A stretch of DNA of 64,000 nucleotides from Fusarium oxysporum f. sp. lycopersici 4287 (Eukaryota > Ascomycota > Sordariomycetes > Hypocreales > Nectriaceae): contig NC_030988.1 in the NCBI RefSeq assembly GCF_000149955.1, positions 2,811,355 through 2,875,354 on the forward strand, in the 5' to 3' direction. Shown here in pieces: positions 20,594 to 32,217 of the stretch (within the stretch, counting starts at the first letter, position 1; each line of letters starts with the position of its first letter). Made by a program: the position numbers and the translations under genes. The notes beneath the pieces are model-generated. The model had not been told where the DNA came from. It made no database searches and saw nothing but the letters and a program-made list of their open reading frames with translations.

Positions 20594-23500
20594 ATGACTT
20601 CTCAGCGCCCAGACATTAGCGTTTCCTTCACGGCTACATCATCCCAGACTTCCCTAGCCCCTGATTCGTCGGTTATCAGCAACAACGGAGATTCTGATGT
20701 CGGAGAGACATCTATTTCGCCGTTGTTAGCCTCTCAATTTAAGAAGAAGAAGCGTACGTCGAAGATATGGGATCATACGCCCTTCGGAAAGAATCAGATC
20801 GTCCGTAATACGGAAGGTCAGATTATATGGCGTTGCAAGGACTGTAAAGGGAAGCCTGCCGAATATCTCGAAAATGGAGGCACGGCACACATCTACAAGC
20901 ACCTTAAATCTCACACTACTCTCGATATATTAACGCCTAATGAAGAAAGGGCTGCTAAAACACGGAATCACCTTGAGGAAGCCTTCTCACGGATGTCTCA
21001 GAACACGAATCCCCTCAAACGCCGTCGACACGATGACGAAACGACAGATCTTGACGCTGATAAATTTGAGCAACTGTATGTAAAGTGGATTGCAGACTGC
21101 GGGATTGCACTTCGTATGCCAACAAGAGAAAGCTTTCGAGCGTAAGTGCTCTAACATACTTAATATTAATGGTTCATATACTACCATCCAGGACCACTTA
21201 ATGGACACCCCCACTTAATGGACCACCAAAATTTCGATCCTCCCATACAAAATCTAAATTTTCGTGCACACAAAAACAGACCGCGTTATCAATCAAAATC
21301 GAAGTTAGTAAAGAGACTCTCCATAAAATTGATCAAATTTTACTCTCTGCGTGGTTTTTTGATCTTCCGACCGCTCCGTGTGCGCTGGCAGTGCTTTGTT
21401 ACGACCCTAAAGTCGTCACTTTCGTCCTCTGACCTGACACCCACCTCAATCACCGACTCGACCTCCTCGTCCACATCCACCTCAATTTCTGCCTCCTTTG
21501 AGTTAGAAAGAGATTCTCCAGCCGCTAGAGCCTCCGCTAGAGCCATGAATCGTCGGTCCGGGTTCGGTACCGCCTTTCTTTTCTTCCCTCGCCGCAGCTG
21601 GGACACCTGCTCCTCCAGCCCAGTAATCCGCGCATTCTGAACGGCCACCTTCATCTCTAAAGCTTCCAGCCCCTTTGCGATCTTACTGTACTTCCTCCTG
21701 GTCGGACGACTTCGATGTTTGGCCAAATCCCTCACCTGGCGGCTCGTTTCCGGCGTATCATCTGAGTCCAGATGAGGGGGGCTGGGCGTCTTGAAGCCTT
21801 CCAGCACTTTTTCTTTATCCGGTTGAATTTCCGGATGCGCTAGAGCTTTGTACCGATTCATTGGCCAATTTCCAGTAAACCTCCAGCCGGATAAGATAAT
21901 CTTCTTCCTCATGCCCGCCTCTCTGGCTTTCGCGTATGACCGAATAAAATTGACTTTATCAACCGGCGCAGAATCGGTCAAACTAGCCAGCTTTTGGAGT
22001 TCTTTCCGATACACACCTTTGATGACATTAGAAATTCCATTGTCTAACGGTTGTAGGCCATGAGAGCAATGCGCTGGTAGATAGCAGCAGTAGACGTTGT
22101 TCAGAAAGCACGTAGCCATCCACTCATCCTGGGTGCTCGTTAGCGACCTTATAGCGGGAGACTCTGCGGTGAAAACACCAAAAGACTCACTTGTGCATGG
22201 GTTCCATGACCGTCAAGGATAATAAGTCTCGCATCTGATGCATCGCGAGGCTCTGTTTGAGGTAGATAGACATCTTTCAACCACTCGAGAGCTATATGGT
22301 TGTCTGTCAAGCCGTTTGGTGATGTGATATAGTGCCAGTCCGCTATCGATTCGAATTCGTTAAGAAACCACTGCTTCTGCAGCTCTTTTCCTTTAAAGAT
22401 AATTCCCGGTTTTAAAGCGCGGCCAGTTGCGGTGACAGCCTCAATAAACGAGGTCCAAGTGCGCGACTGAACGCCCTTCAACAACGCCTTCTTCTTCGGG
22501 TCAGAGCTCCCGATTACGAGGCTGTCCTGGCCTCATGGACAACCAATTAGTTATGCCCTATAAAAGCCCGTAGAGAACTTGTGGAGGAGTTACCGAAACC
22601 CGCCATTATGCCACCCTCGTCCACGTTAACCGTGTTCTCAGGCTTGATCCAGCCGTACTCGTTCTCCCGGATATCGAAGTACCAATTGACCGCCTTCGGA
22701 GTAAAGCCGTCAAATCTGGCGGCTTCTTGACGTTTTCCAAGCTTGGTAGATAGTTTTGGGTGACGTTTGACGAACCTGGTGGTCCAGTGCTTGCCTAGAG
22801 GCTTGTTATCCCCCTGTTGACGGAGGAGGGCTTCGACGCAGCTTCGAAGTTGGCTATGCGTGAGAGTGTAGCCCAGGGACTCCTGCCGCAGAAGCCAACG
22901 AACGAGACGGACCTCCTGGCTCGTAGAAATACGTTGGTGGGGGTGGGTAGACTCTTTTCTGCTCGCTTGACCGGAAAGTCGTCTATAAATGGTCGATCGA
23001 GGCACTCCACGTCTCTGGGCCGCCTCAGTCGGCGATAGGCCTCTATCAGTAATATCGAGTATAGCCTCAGCTACGTCGTCTTCGGTATAAACACGCCGAA
23101 CCATTGTGGCAGGAGTTCCATGAGTAAATTAGGTGATATGCCTACTGGAGTGAATGAAGTCGGATGGGCCGGATGAGGTGAAACTGAAAAGATTTCAAAG
23201 GGCTAGAGGACAAGGCCACGAGGCGGAACGGGGAAAAATTGAGTCGATATTGAAATTTCATGAAATAAACTATACAGCACAGGTTTTGGCTTGTGAGTAT
23301 CTTCATTCCTGGCCAAATGCGGTGTAATTGAAAATTCGGATTTTGTATGGGAATATTGAAATTTTGGTGGTCCATTAAGTGGTCCTAGATGGTAATCTTA
23401 TGCCCTTTTAGCTTGCTCAAATTCCTCAATCCTGGAGTCCTCTCGATTTTACCTACATCACATCAAACGATTCGCGAGTGGATGGTGCGAACATTTGGGA

Positions 23501-25179
23501 CGCAAAAACGACGTATACGACAAGTTCTCCAATCAGCTATCTCGAGAATACACTTCACCATCGATATATGGTCCTCTCCAAATAAGTTTGGTATCCTTGG
23601 TATTGTTGCACACTTCATTGATAGTAATGGCGAGCTGGTTTCATATTGTGTTGCTTTACGAGAGGTACATGGCAGGCATTCAGGAGAGAATCAGGCCCAT
23701 ATTGTGATGAATGTCGTCGAGGACTACGGAATTGTCACCCAGATTGGATACTTTGTTTCAGACAATGCAGACTCGAATGATACGTTGATGAACTCTCTAC
23801 AGAAATGTACGTCTATCCATTTATTGAGAGAACAATGCTAATGATTAATAGTGTTGAATGAGAGGCACAATATCATATACGACGCGAAACATCACCGCCT
23901 TCGTTGTAACGGTCATACCATTAATCTAGCAGCGCATGCGTTTATGTTCCCAAAAACCGCACCCGGCGAAGCCCCTACGAAAAGCCAGGTTAAAAAGGAT
24001 ACTATGAGCGAATATATCAAGCCTTCAGGCGCTGATATATTGAAGTGGAGGAAGGCTGGTCCTCTTGGCAAGCTCCACAACATCGTTGTCTTTATCCGAT
24101 GTAGTCCACAACGGATACAGAGGTTTAAAGAGATCAGTGAGAAAAAGGGTCTTCTTCATGACAACGATACAAGATGGAACTCAAAGTACTACATGATTGA
24201 GAGAGCCATTGAGCTCGCAGATCAAATTGATTACTACTGCTCAAAGGAGAAGGACCTTAAGCTTGATTTGCGTATGCTATATACCCAATTGAGAGGATAA
24301 CACTGATAGTCTCTAGTTTCCGAACAAGACTGGGCTGAGCTGAAAAAAATTTGCAACTTACTCAAATCATTCACCGATGCCACCAAGGCTGCAGAAGGTC
24401 ACGCGCATGCAATCGATCGAACGCTACCTATAATGGACTTCCTGCTTAGCAAATTTGAGGCTGCACGAATCGAGTACGCAGATGACGCTTTTATGGCGCC
24501 TTGTATTGATGCTGGATGGGCGAAACTCGACGCATATTACACTCTTACAGAGCGGTCATCTGCTTATGTTGAAGCTATTGTCCTCAGCCCTCATCGAAAG
24601 TGGCACTACTTCGACACCGCCTGGGAGGAACATCCTGAGTGGATTGAGAGCAATAAGACTGCCGTAGAAGATCTCTGGAAGTCTCGTTACGCACCAGTCG
24701 CCAAGTCAGCGGAGTCGTCAGCCCAGTCCTTGGTTGAAAAGCCACTAGCGAAGAACTCGTTTCTGGCATGGGAAGACGAACATGAGGATCCCGAGCTTCC
24801 TACCCTATTCGACGAGTATCAGAACTATATATCAGCCCCAAGAATCAAAGTCAAGGATGTACGAAGGTGGTGGCTTGAGGATACACAACAAACGCTCTAT
24901 CCAAACCTTTCCAAAATGGCGCTCGATCTTTTGTCAATTCCTGCGATGTCTGCTGAGCCAGAACGTCTCTTCTCCGATACAAAAATCACCCTCCAAGATC
25001 GCAGGAACAGGTTAGGGATTGATATAATTGAGGCAATTGAATGCATAAAGTCCTGGTCGAAGACTCACAACTTGGCTTGGGTTGACGATGTTGAGCTTGT
25101 CTTAGATACAGCTATCATTGGAGAAGGTGAGCAGCAGGGGTCTTCTAACATTATACCTGATATTACGAGCAATAGATAG
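20594..25179 (+). CDS. hAT transposase, four exons, first intron enlarged by a pogo insertion
   Basis: Start MTSQRPDISV at 20594. Exons: 20594-21141, 23413-23806, 23852-24271, 24317-25179. Introns have GTAAGT, GTACGT and GTATGC donors and TTTAG, AATAG and TCTAG acceptors, and all junctions keep the frame. Exon 1 encodes a BED-type zinc finger (WRCKDC, then H-x5-H in HIYKHLKSH). The catalytic RNase-H-like core has FTIDIWSSPN and FVSDNADSND, then NDTRWNSKYYM. The C-terminal dimerisation block contains LALDLLSIPAMSAEPERLFSDTK-like sequence (positions about 24915-24980). Length (about 740 residues) is normal for Restless-like fungal hAT proteins. The first intron was about 60 nt and is now about 2.27 kb because of the pogo copy at 21184-23392. 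No nonsense mutation was found, so function depends on splicing of that long intron. Confidence 0.9.
21184..23392 (-). mobile_element. Pogo-like DNA transposon, copy 2, intact, in a hAT intron
   Basis: Terminal repeats start CCATCYAGGACCACTTAATG. The left end has two CCACTTAATGGAC units, the right end one. Flanked by TA at 21182-21183 and 23393-23394. Length 2209 bp. The target TA lay in intron 1 of the hAT transposase gene. The transposase gene inside is complete and runs opposite to the hAT gene. Confidence 0.93.
21340..23104 (-). CDS. Pogo-type transposase, copy 2, complete
   Basis: Three exons on the minus strand: 23104-22594, 22531-22191 and 22128-21340, giving 546 residues. Introns are 62 nt each; the first has a GTAACT donor, weaker than GTAAGT in copy 4. 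Order: psq-type helix-turn-helix (TEDDVAEAILDITDRGLS), CENP-B-type domain (HWTTRFVKRHPKLS), DDE_1 core with NVDEGGIMAGFG, LIILDGHGTH and LQPLDNGISNV. A long coiled coil (about residues 410-450) and an acidic tail with basic end follow. Where copy 1 has a stop, this copy reads DEWMATCF. It is the only complete transposase of its family here and could move the other copies only if their different terminal repeats were recognised. Confidence 0.92.
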
Positions 25180-25638
25180 TATGCAAGCAATTCAAACTCA
25201 CAATGCTTGGATCTGTGGAGTTTTCTTTTGACCTCTAGATCTACTTCATTCTCACACCTAAGCAATAGGAGTGACGTTAAATTGGTCAACTATGTAGATT
25301 AAGTAAACCCTTAATATACGCGAGCGAGATCTAGGAAAACGTTTTCCCGATCGTTCTCGTTATCTGGCAATAGTATAATCTTATATGTTGGCTCTGAATA
25401 GCTTCATCTTGTTACGGTCCGCGGGACGATCTTGAAGCTCAGCCTTACTCGATTTGGTTAGTTTCATGCTGAGGCCATGCGGCTCTTCGCATGCCGTGCG
25501 ATATGATATTACGATACGATATTACTTAAATATAGTGGAATACCGTATGCCGTGCAGAGCACCGAATTCCTAAACAATCCAGTGCAGTGTGGCGCTGAAA
25601 AATATCGTATACGGTATTTTGCACTATTTACTTCACTG

Positions 25639-26266
25639 CATATATCCCCTAAATTTTGCTGCGTTAGAGCTTTCGAGTCGTTTTAAAACAGGAACGAATA
25701 CGCGAAAACGACCCACAAGAATGCCACTCAGAAGATGGAGGAACCATGCGATAAATGAGAAGGCCAGGACCGTCTTCCACGACCCGCAACCCGCCCTGTT
25801 GATAGTAACTGTCCCAATGGGCCCGACTCGCCAGAAACGACCCCAATAGTAGCCCCAGTAGTCGTAATACCAACGTGCAGAGCAAGTGTAACTACCCGTT
25901 CTCTATGAAAAGTGATTGTTGCGGATGATTAGTAGATGATCTTTAATAGGGATGATATAAGAATGGGACGGAGCACCATACCGTTTGAAGCAAGCAGTAC
26001 GTCACGAGCCACATCACAAACAATACAAAGTCAAAGGGAAAGCCCAAGAACATGTTCTTAAATGGCGGATAAAAAAAGAAGGAGTAGATAATACTGAGAC
26101 ACGCGACGACGATGGCATAGATGATCCGTCCATCGATATCCGCCTCCGCGACGCCGATAAGGTAACAGAAATGCGAGAGAATTCCTAGAACAATTATAGC
26201 GGAGGCAAGTTTACTAAGACGGAGAATAACAGAAATAACTTTATGCGCAACACCGGTTTCTGCCAT
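25639..26266 (-). pseudogene. MARVEL-domain membrane protein, last exon cut by the hAT element
   Basis: Minus strand, start MAETGVAHKV at 26266. Exon 1 is 25982-26266 (95 codons) with three hydrophobic segments; exon 2 is 25717-25902 (62 codons). Exon 2 carries YYDYWGYYWGRFWRVGP, a Cys pair and the fourth membrane segment. The intact paralogue at 48629 has exons of 96 and 62 codons and the same intron phases. Exon 3 begins GGG ATA TAT (Gly-Ile-Tyr as in the paralogue) after a TTTAG acceptor, but ends after 10 nt where the hAT repeat begins at 25638. The frame then stops in the hAT end. The cytosolic tail of about 25 residues is lost. The four membrane segments could still be made, so residual function is possible. 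Confidence 0.78.
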
Positions 26267-26854
26267 TTTGGGAGTGTAGAAGAAGTGATCGATTGAAAGG
26301 ATGATGTTGTAGGTTACTTCAGTTTCCAACTGTTTGTAGGTAGGCACAGCTAAATGATCTTGCCGTTCAAATTGAGACGGAAATGCAAGGCGAACTGTGG
26401 TGTATATATTTCTGAAGCGACTGGTTGATTTCGGTATGTAATGTCATCATTACCCAAGCAGTCTTATTCGATCGGTATTTTCATTGCGTCCAGTCCATGT
26501 GTTGTACGAGTTGTCATATTATATGGTAGACGGCAATAGCCGCTGCCGAATTGTACTGGATAGGCTAGCGACAGGGGTGGAATTAAGATTTAGGACAGAA
26601 GCGAGCATGTTCTGATACTAGGTCTAGACTAGTCCTCACTTAAAACTCTAAAGCGCCAGTGTTATAATATTGAGTCTTTGATGACCGTCAGCCGCAATTT
26701 AGGGGCGTTTGAACTATTCCTCTTCAGGTGCGGAGAGTCAGTTGTCGTGGAAGGTGAAGCCACATGATGTAACATGACACAACCGATAAATCAGTCCTGT
26801 ATCATGACACTTGGCAACCATTGAAACATAGTGCAACTGTATCTCCTGTATCGC
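26267..26854. other. Intergenic, upstream of the truncated MARVEL gene
   Basis: No gene or repeat seen other than the transposon border at its right end. Confidence 0.4.
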
Positions 26855-27384
26855 CAGCGCTGACCTTAATTCAAGTATCAATTCAAGTATTTCAAGTAAG
26901 TCAAGTAAGTCGATGACCCAGTTTATTTCAAGTAAGCAAGTTCATAATGCTTCAAACTTGATTTACTTGAGGTACTAGATTTTATGGATTTTCCTATGCG
27001 ACAGCCCTGTGAGTGTCGAGGCTGTTCAGAGTCCCACGCATAGGGTAATCAATTGAGTGTGGTACCCCAGTTGATTACACCAATGGAACCCAGGAACGCG
27101 GCAGGGGTGGCGCGACTACTTGGGTAGGGCCTAGAGACCGGCCACCCCTTAGCTTTTAGTCAGTCACACCAGTGACGGTGCCTATAGCACGGGGGTTGCG
27201 TTGACCGGGGAAAGGGTCGGTTGACTAGGGGAAAAAAGCTACCTTGAATTCATATTTGTGCCCCACCAAATTACAAAGTACCTCTTTTTTCACTGTTAAC
27301 TACATGATTGTGACCGGACCAACCCCTCCATTTGCAACCATCACCAAAAATGCATATCGCAACAACACCAAGCAACTATCACAA

Positions 27385-28440
27385 CTATTCGGTATTTTCT
27401 TCATCCCTTGGGACAACGAATTCGCCCTGATCGACTTCAATACTTCCCCCAACGACTATTACATCATTTTCGGAGTCATCATCTTCTTCATCAATTAATT
27501 CCTCGTCATCTTCAACGATTTCCAAGCCGTCACCTTCTAACGACATCTTCTTCCGATTGGAGCGGCGTTTTTCCTCATCTGCAACGAGGAATTCCAGTGC
27601 CTCCTTCACGATATTGAAGTTATAGTCAAATGGAAGAAGGAATGGGGGATTCCAGTGAAATCTGAAGACCTTAATGACTTCCTGACTTCCTGATTCCACT
27701 GCCTGCTTTGCTCTCTCTTTGGATTGCTTCATTTTATCGTCAAGCTCACGGTGAAGCCGGTATCTTAAGCCTAGCAACGCGGTTGACTTCAGAAACTCTT
27801 GGTGTTGTGACTTTATATAGAAATCACCCGCTGTAAATAGCTTCTTCTTCTGAGAATAGCTCGGCTGGCTTCTATGAAGGTCAGCAACCCGTAATAGCTT
27901 TAGACTTATTCTCAATCGCTTCCTGACTGCTGCAATCCATCGTCGTAGATAGATGACTTCGTCTTTTACTTCCTTATTGTGGAGGCGCGATTCCTCTGCT
28001 GCCTGACCGGCCAGTCGGTTATGCTGATCCTTTGCGACGCGAAGTCTGGCATCATAGACAGTAATTGGCCCGTAATTTGCTATAATCGTTGTCCCCTGAT
28101 CCCGGGCAGAGCGTCTAAGGTTCTTCTCCTTAAGCAGGCGCATCTCCTAAGTCGCTGTAATGCCATTTAAAGCGAGAGTTGAGTGTGTCTTTCGCACCTT
28201 CTCTTTAGTATGTGACACTGAGGGAGTCAGGGGCGTGCCTGAGGCCACTGAGCATTCGATCCTGAGGGCCACATATTCCTCGTACTGACGGATCTTCCGC
28301 AAATTCAGCTGTGGCGTGTTCATTTCGATCCAGTTGACGTGTGGAGGCGGCGTTGACATCAATCGAATCTCCTGATCGAAAGGAATCGAATGGTATAGCC
28401 CTCGAGACGATTGGACTTCAGAAACCTCATCGGATTCGGA
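27385..28440 (-). pseudogene. Probable C-terminal part of a DDE_1 transposase, decayed
   Basis: Two minus-strand frames, 28362-28147 and 28143-27385, join with little loss. The first has HVNWIEMNTPQLNLRKI and PLTPSVSHTKEKV; the second has YGPITVYDARLRVAKDQ, a strongly basic helical part and a very acidic end (EDDEELIDEEDDDSEND). The pattern of TP-rich linker, DAR-containing helix and acidic tail is that of the tail of fungal pogo-type transposases, but no catalytic core is present. The call is tentative; the alternative is the end of another element protein. Confidence 0.4.
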
Positions 28441-28554
28441 GTTATTATCGCTGCTGTGGGTAGAAGATGACCCTTGTGATACGTAGCCGGGTAACGACGT
28501 CCGATTCGTCAGGGCTTCCCCGCAACGGAGAGAGTTGATGAAATCTCTGGCTTG

Positions 28555-29834
28555 TGACCAGAACGACGAAGACGGCTATCAACTCTTTGAAGAGGAGCGA
28601 GCTGCCATCGACCTCGAGCTGATGCAAAATAATGAAACCAGATGGAATTCAACCTTTCTGATGATCCAGCGTGCCATTTGAAAGCAAGAGCGCATTGACA
28701 ATTTCATTGCATATCTCGAAAGGAAGACGTCAGAGCCCCGACAACGGGTGCCTGTCCAAGATCAGCTTTCACCCAGGACTGGCTTCTGTTAGCGGAGATA
28801 CAGAGTCTACTCAAACCGCTCCATGGGATCACCATGAGGTGCCAGGGTTGGGCCAAAGAAGGACGCCACGGCGCCTTGTGGGAAGTAATGATTGGAATGG
28901 AGTGCTTGCTCAGTTTCTTCGAAGAACAAAACCTGGTATTCTCGTCCCCTGATAGTTGCATCAGTGAGCTGAGAAATTTCAGGGTTTCGGCAACTAGAAG
29001 TATGACTCCCTAATTCGTCTTTGTTCTCTTCAAGCTTCTTTGACTAACGGTTTCTCAGGATTTAGCACCCAACGAATTTAGCAGGGCCGCGGACGAGAGA
29101 AACACTTGCCACAGCACGCCCGAAAGGAATACACTGATGTAGTTTTGCAAGATGAGAATCTTGATGATGATCACCGACGATGCGTTCAGATCTCTATCAA
29201 GAACTTTTGGTCAAAGCTCGATGAGTATTACAGCCTACTAGGCCAATCGCCACTTTATCCGGCAGCCGTTATTCTTCACCCACGCTGGAACGTGTCTTGG
29301 CTTGAGGCGAACTGGACCAGCGACGAGCAACTAGTGTGGCTACAAGACGCTAAAAACAGTGTCCGGGAATTCTTTGAACAGCGCTATCCACGTGAGGAGC
29401 AGCCCGAGACATCGAGGACGGTGACAGGAAAAACGATGCGGCAAGACGAGCCCAGTCAATTTGACCAGTGGATGCAGAGCTGCGATCGGTGCATGATGGA
29501 GGAAGAAGGCGAGCTTGGCGTTTACATGAGGCAAGGGCCAGTGCGGCGAGAGTACTTGAACCCCGTCCTGTGGTGGAAGGATCGTCAAGAAGAATACCCA
29601 CGTCTGAGCAAGTTTGCCCTCGACATCCTGGCAATTCCTGCCATGTCTGTTGACCCTGAGCGGACGTTCAGTGTCACCAAGTTAACGGTAAGCTCGCAAA
29701 GGCACAGCATAAGCCCCGAGATAATAGAGGAGATGCAGTGTCTACGAAACTGGCTACGCCATCAAGCTATCACTGTGGGCGAGGTGGTTAGCTTTGGTGG
29801 GGACTTGGTGGGTTGGGAGGGAGGGGAGGCGTAA
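28555..29834 (+). pseudogene. hAT transposase, C-terminal half, broken
   Basis: At about 28600-28680 the reading LMQNNETRWNSTFLMIQRAI matches the RW motif of hAT catalytic cores; a TGA then breaks the frame, followed by KQERIDNFIAY. The frame 29106-29834 is open and holds the C-terminal dimerisation block: VLWWKDRQEEYPRLSKFALD, then ILAIPAMSVDPERTFSVTK. The same block in the complete hAT at 24890-24980 is clearly similar. The BED finger and first catalytic Asp are missing. Confidence 0.82.
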
Positions 29835-30206
29835 GAGGACTAATAGCTTCATTGGAGCCTCAGGTCAGAACTTTCATTTCAAGTATATCAATTCAATTCA
29901 AGTTAAGTAAGTCCATGGACGATTTTATTTCAAGTAATCAAGTTGGACCCCCAAACTTGACTTACTTGAATTGAAGTCAGCACTGGTACAGTGGTCCCGG
30001 TTGGACAGCCGTAAGTGGCAGGGAACTGTTGTAGAAGGATGCTCGTGTGCAATTTGCATCTCTTGTATGTAGTTGTTAAAATACCGGCGTCCAGTTCATA
30101 AAGGCTTATCTAAAAATAGGCTGCGGCGGTCAGCGCCCTACTGTCCTACCAAGTGTGCCTTGACCGCAGTCTGAGGCAGCAACAACCCTTTCACTCCTTC
30201 GAAGGA

Positions 30207-32217
30207 TTACAGAGCCTGTTGTGATACAGCCTGTCGTTCTCGGCGAACAGCCCATCCCTTGATGGCAAGAACAATGACCTCCCAGGCCGTCAGAAATCCC
30301 ACAAGTCCCATGGTGACGGTGTACATGAACATGGCATCCAGTTCGTAGTGGATCATCCCTTGAACAATGTCATCAGCCTGGACCAAGTCAGTCTCGTACC
30401 GCAACGATCGTGCTGAGAAAACGGATGACTTACACTTGCCATGAAGATAATACCTCCGGCAATCAAACCAAATGATGCCAGGAGTTCGGTTGGGGGGCGA
30501 CACGGGACAACCGAATTCGGAGGTTTGAGGAACATGAGCACGTAAGTGAAGCCTCTCGCAAGAGATGCCCCAAGTAGGAGGCTACCCCATTGTTTGTGGA
30601 CTATGCTTGATGTCGTGCTCGACTGAGCATGCGAACTCATTATGATTCCTAGCAGCAATATCACCAACGCCGGGATGGGATTCAAGGAGAACCCGCATGT
30701 CGGCGAAGGTTGCAATTGCTCTCCTTCCTCGTCTGAGTACTGGTGCTCAGACTTATCAGCGTCTACGGTCGTGTTGAGCAAATCCCGAATTCGACTCGAT
30801 TCAACGAGCATGCCGCACTGTTCAGACATCGTGTATGAGCTCTCAGCACCGCCAGCGTCTAGGCCAAGCAGAAACGTACCAGCCCCCCACCAATGAACAA
30901 GACCGTGATGGAGATATGCTCCATGTCCTGGGTAGTCCAACGGCCTCCCCAGCCGCTGAGATGCTCGAGGAAGATATTCGTGGAGCCATAGAAGAAGATG
31001 AGGGCGCTCTCGACAAATTCGGCGGATGGGCACCATGTCTGCAAGGATCGCTTGGGACGCACATTCCAAGCCCATCCAAGCTCACCGAAGCTGCCAGACC
31101 AACGGCCCAATGTAAATAGGCCAAGCCAAAAGAAAGTACCTCCTTTGATCCAATGCGCTAGGCCTCCGAAGATGGCGTTGCCTTCCTGCTTCGATATTAG
31201 TTCCAAACATAATCCTATTGAGACATGGTATGACTGACGAAGAATCGACTGAAGGTGGCGATGCCAGTAGCGAGCGCAATGAATCCGAACGGAAGAATGA
31301 TGCGATCGACCACGTGGTAGCCAATGTAGAGGTACCGCCAAATTCGAGAAGTATCGATATTCGCAGTCTGGATTGCAATAATACTTTTCCCGCTATTAGG
31401 GGACAAGGCCATGGCCTCTAGGTCAGCGTCATCGTCGCCGTCTTCAGCTTCTTGGTGTCGATTGCAGATTGGGGCGTCATCTACTCCGTCATTGGTCAAT
31501 ACAGTGTTGCTTCGCAGCGACTCTGTGTTGGGATCAGTAACTTGGCCGCTGTCGTCCCACAACCGGTGAGAACAGGAGAGTCGTTCATGGCTGTTATGGT
31601 CACCACGCGTGCAACATTGGTACTCGTCCATCGCCTCGGTCGACACTGGAATAAAACCTTGGCAGTTGCCGTGAGTTCGGCTTACGGTACCTTGAAATCT
31701 TCCAGTGCTCCATCCTACTGCGCTCACGAGCACCTGTGCTGAAACTACCCATGTCACGATCCAGCCAACCTTGTGGTGGGCATTGTTCGGATACAGATCT
31801 GGGGTTTGAGCGTTGTATATGATGCCCAGGAGGAGACCGAGGGCATTGGTGACCATGAAGGCGAGGTGGAGCGCAATTGCGTATCCGGATCGCGCCAAAG
31901 ATAGCATCACGGCTGCAAGAGATACCCGCACACATTAGCCATAAGCCAGATAGTTGCCTATGCGCAACGATTCGAAACTTACCGACTGGCAGCACGAAGA
32001 CCCAGGCGATAACCATGAACGCGATGTGACTATAGATGACGTCTACATAGTCGGGATGGACGAAATAGTTAAGGGAATACTCAGGATTGTCCTTGGGCTT
32101 ATCGATCCCATGAATCTCGTCGTTCTCGCAGCCACCACCACCATGCGCGAGGGCGACTGGGAGACGCCAGAGCATGATGATGGTTGCCGTTTGTGAAAGA
32201 AAAGCAGTCAGGACCAT
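30207..32217 (-). CDS. Ytp1-like multi-pass membrane protein
   Basis: Five exons on the minus strand: 32217-31983, 31912-31239, 31185-30880, 30817-30434, 30377-30207; all introns are 50-75 nt and keep the frame. An N-terminal signal-like segment (LPVALAHGGGGC) leads into the first conserved domain with YVDVIYSHIAFMVIAWVFVLP and HLAFMVTNALGLLLGIIYNA. A hydrophilic loop rich in acidic residues (about residues 150-230) separates it from the Ytp1 domain: YLYIGYHVVDRIILPFGF, HWIKGGTFFWLG, EFVESALIFFYGSTNIFLEH, DMEHISITVLFIGGG, then ELDAMFMYTVTMGLVGFLTA. At least nine membrane segments. Fungal Ytp1 proteins are thought to work in the mitochondrial or endomembrane system, but their role is not settled. 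The gene looks complete. Confidence 0.88.

Larger units (their letters stand above)
19914..25638 (+). mobile_element. hAT transposon, apparently autonomous, hosting a pogo element
   Basis: Perfect 17-bp terminal inverted repeats CAGTGAAGTAAATAGTG. Subterminal ATATCGTAT/ATACGATAT motifs occur several times at both ends and may bind transposase. Total 5725 bp, or about 3.5 kb without the nested pogo copy. The expected 8-bp target duplication is absent: left flank CCATCACT lies in the aegerolysin-like gene, right flank CATATATC in the MARVEL gene. The borders were therefore created by rearrangement, not by one simple insertion. Confidence 0.88.
26855..29985 (+). mobile_element. Second hAT element, decayed, interrupted by a DDE fragment
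   Basis: Left end CAGCGCTGACCTTAATTCAA and right end (inverted) CAGTGCTGACTTCAATTCAA are imperfect terminal repeats. Both are followed by several TTCAAGTA units on each side, which look like subterminal transposase-binding repeats. The right half carries a hAT transposase C-terminus. The left half of the hAT gene is missing, and an unrelated minus-strand DDE transposase fragment lies there. No 8-bp duplication is visible (TGTATCGC against GTACAGTG). Confidence 0.68.

Noticed and set aside
27010..27090. Short inverted repeat GTAATCAA/TTGATTAC as transposon end
   Set aside because: Only 8 bp, no flanking duplication and not at the border of any recognised sequence.
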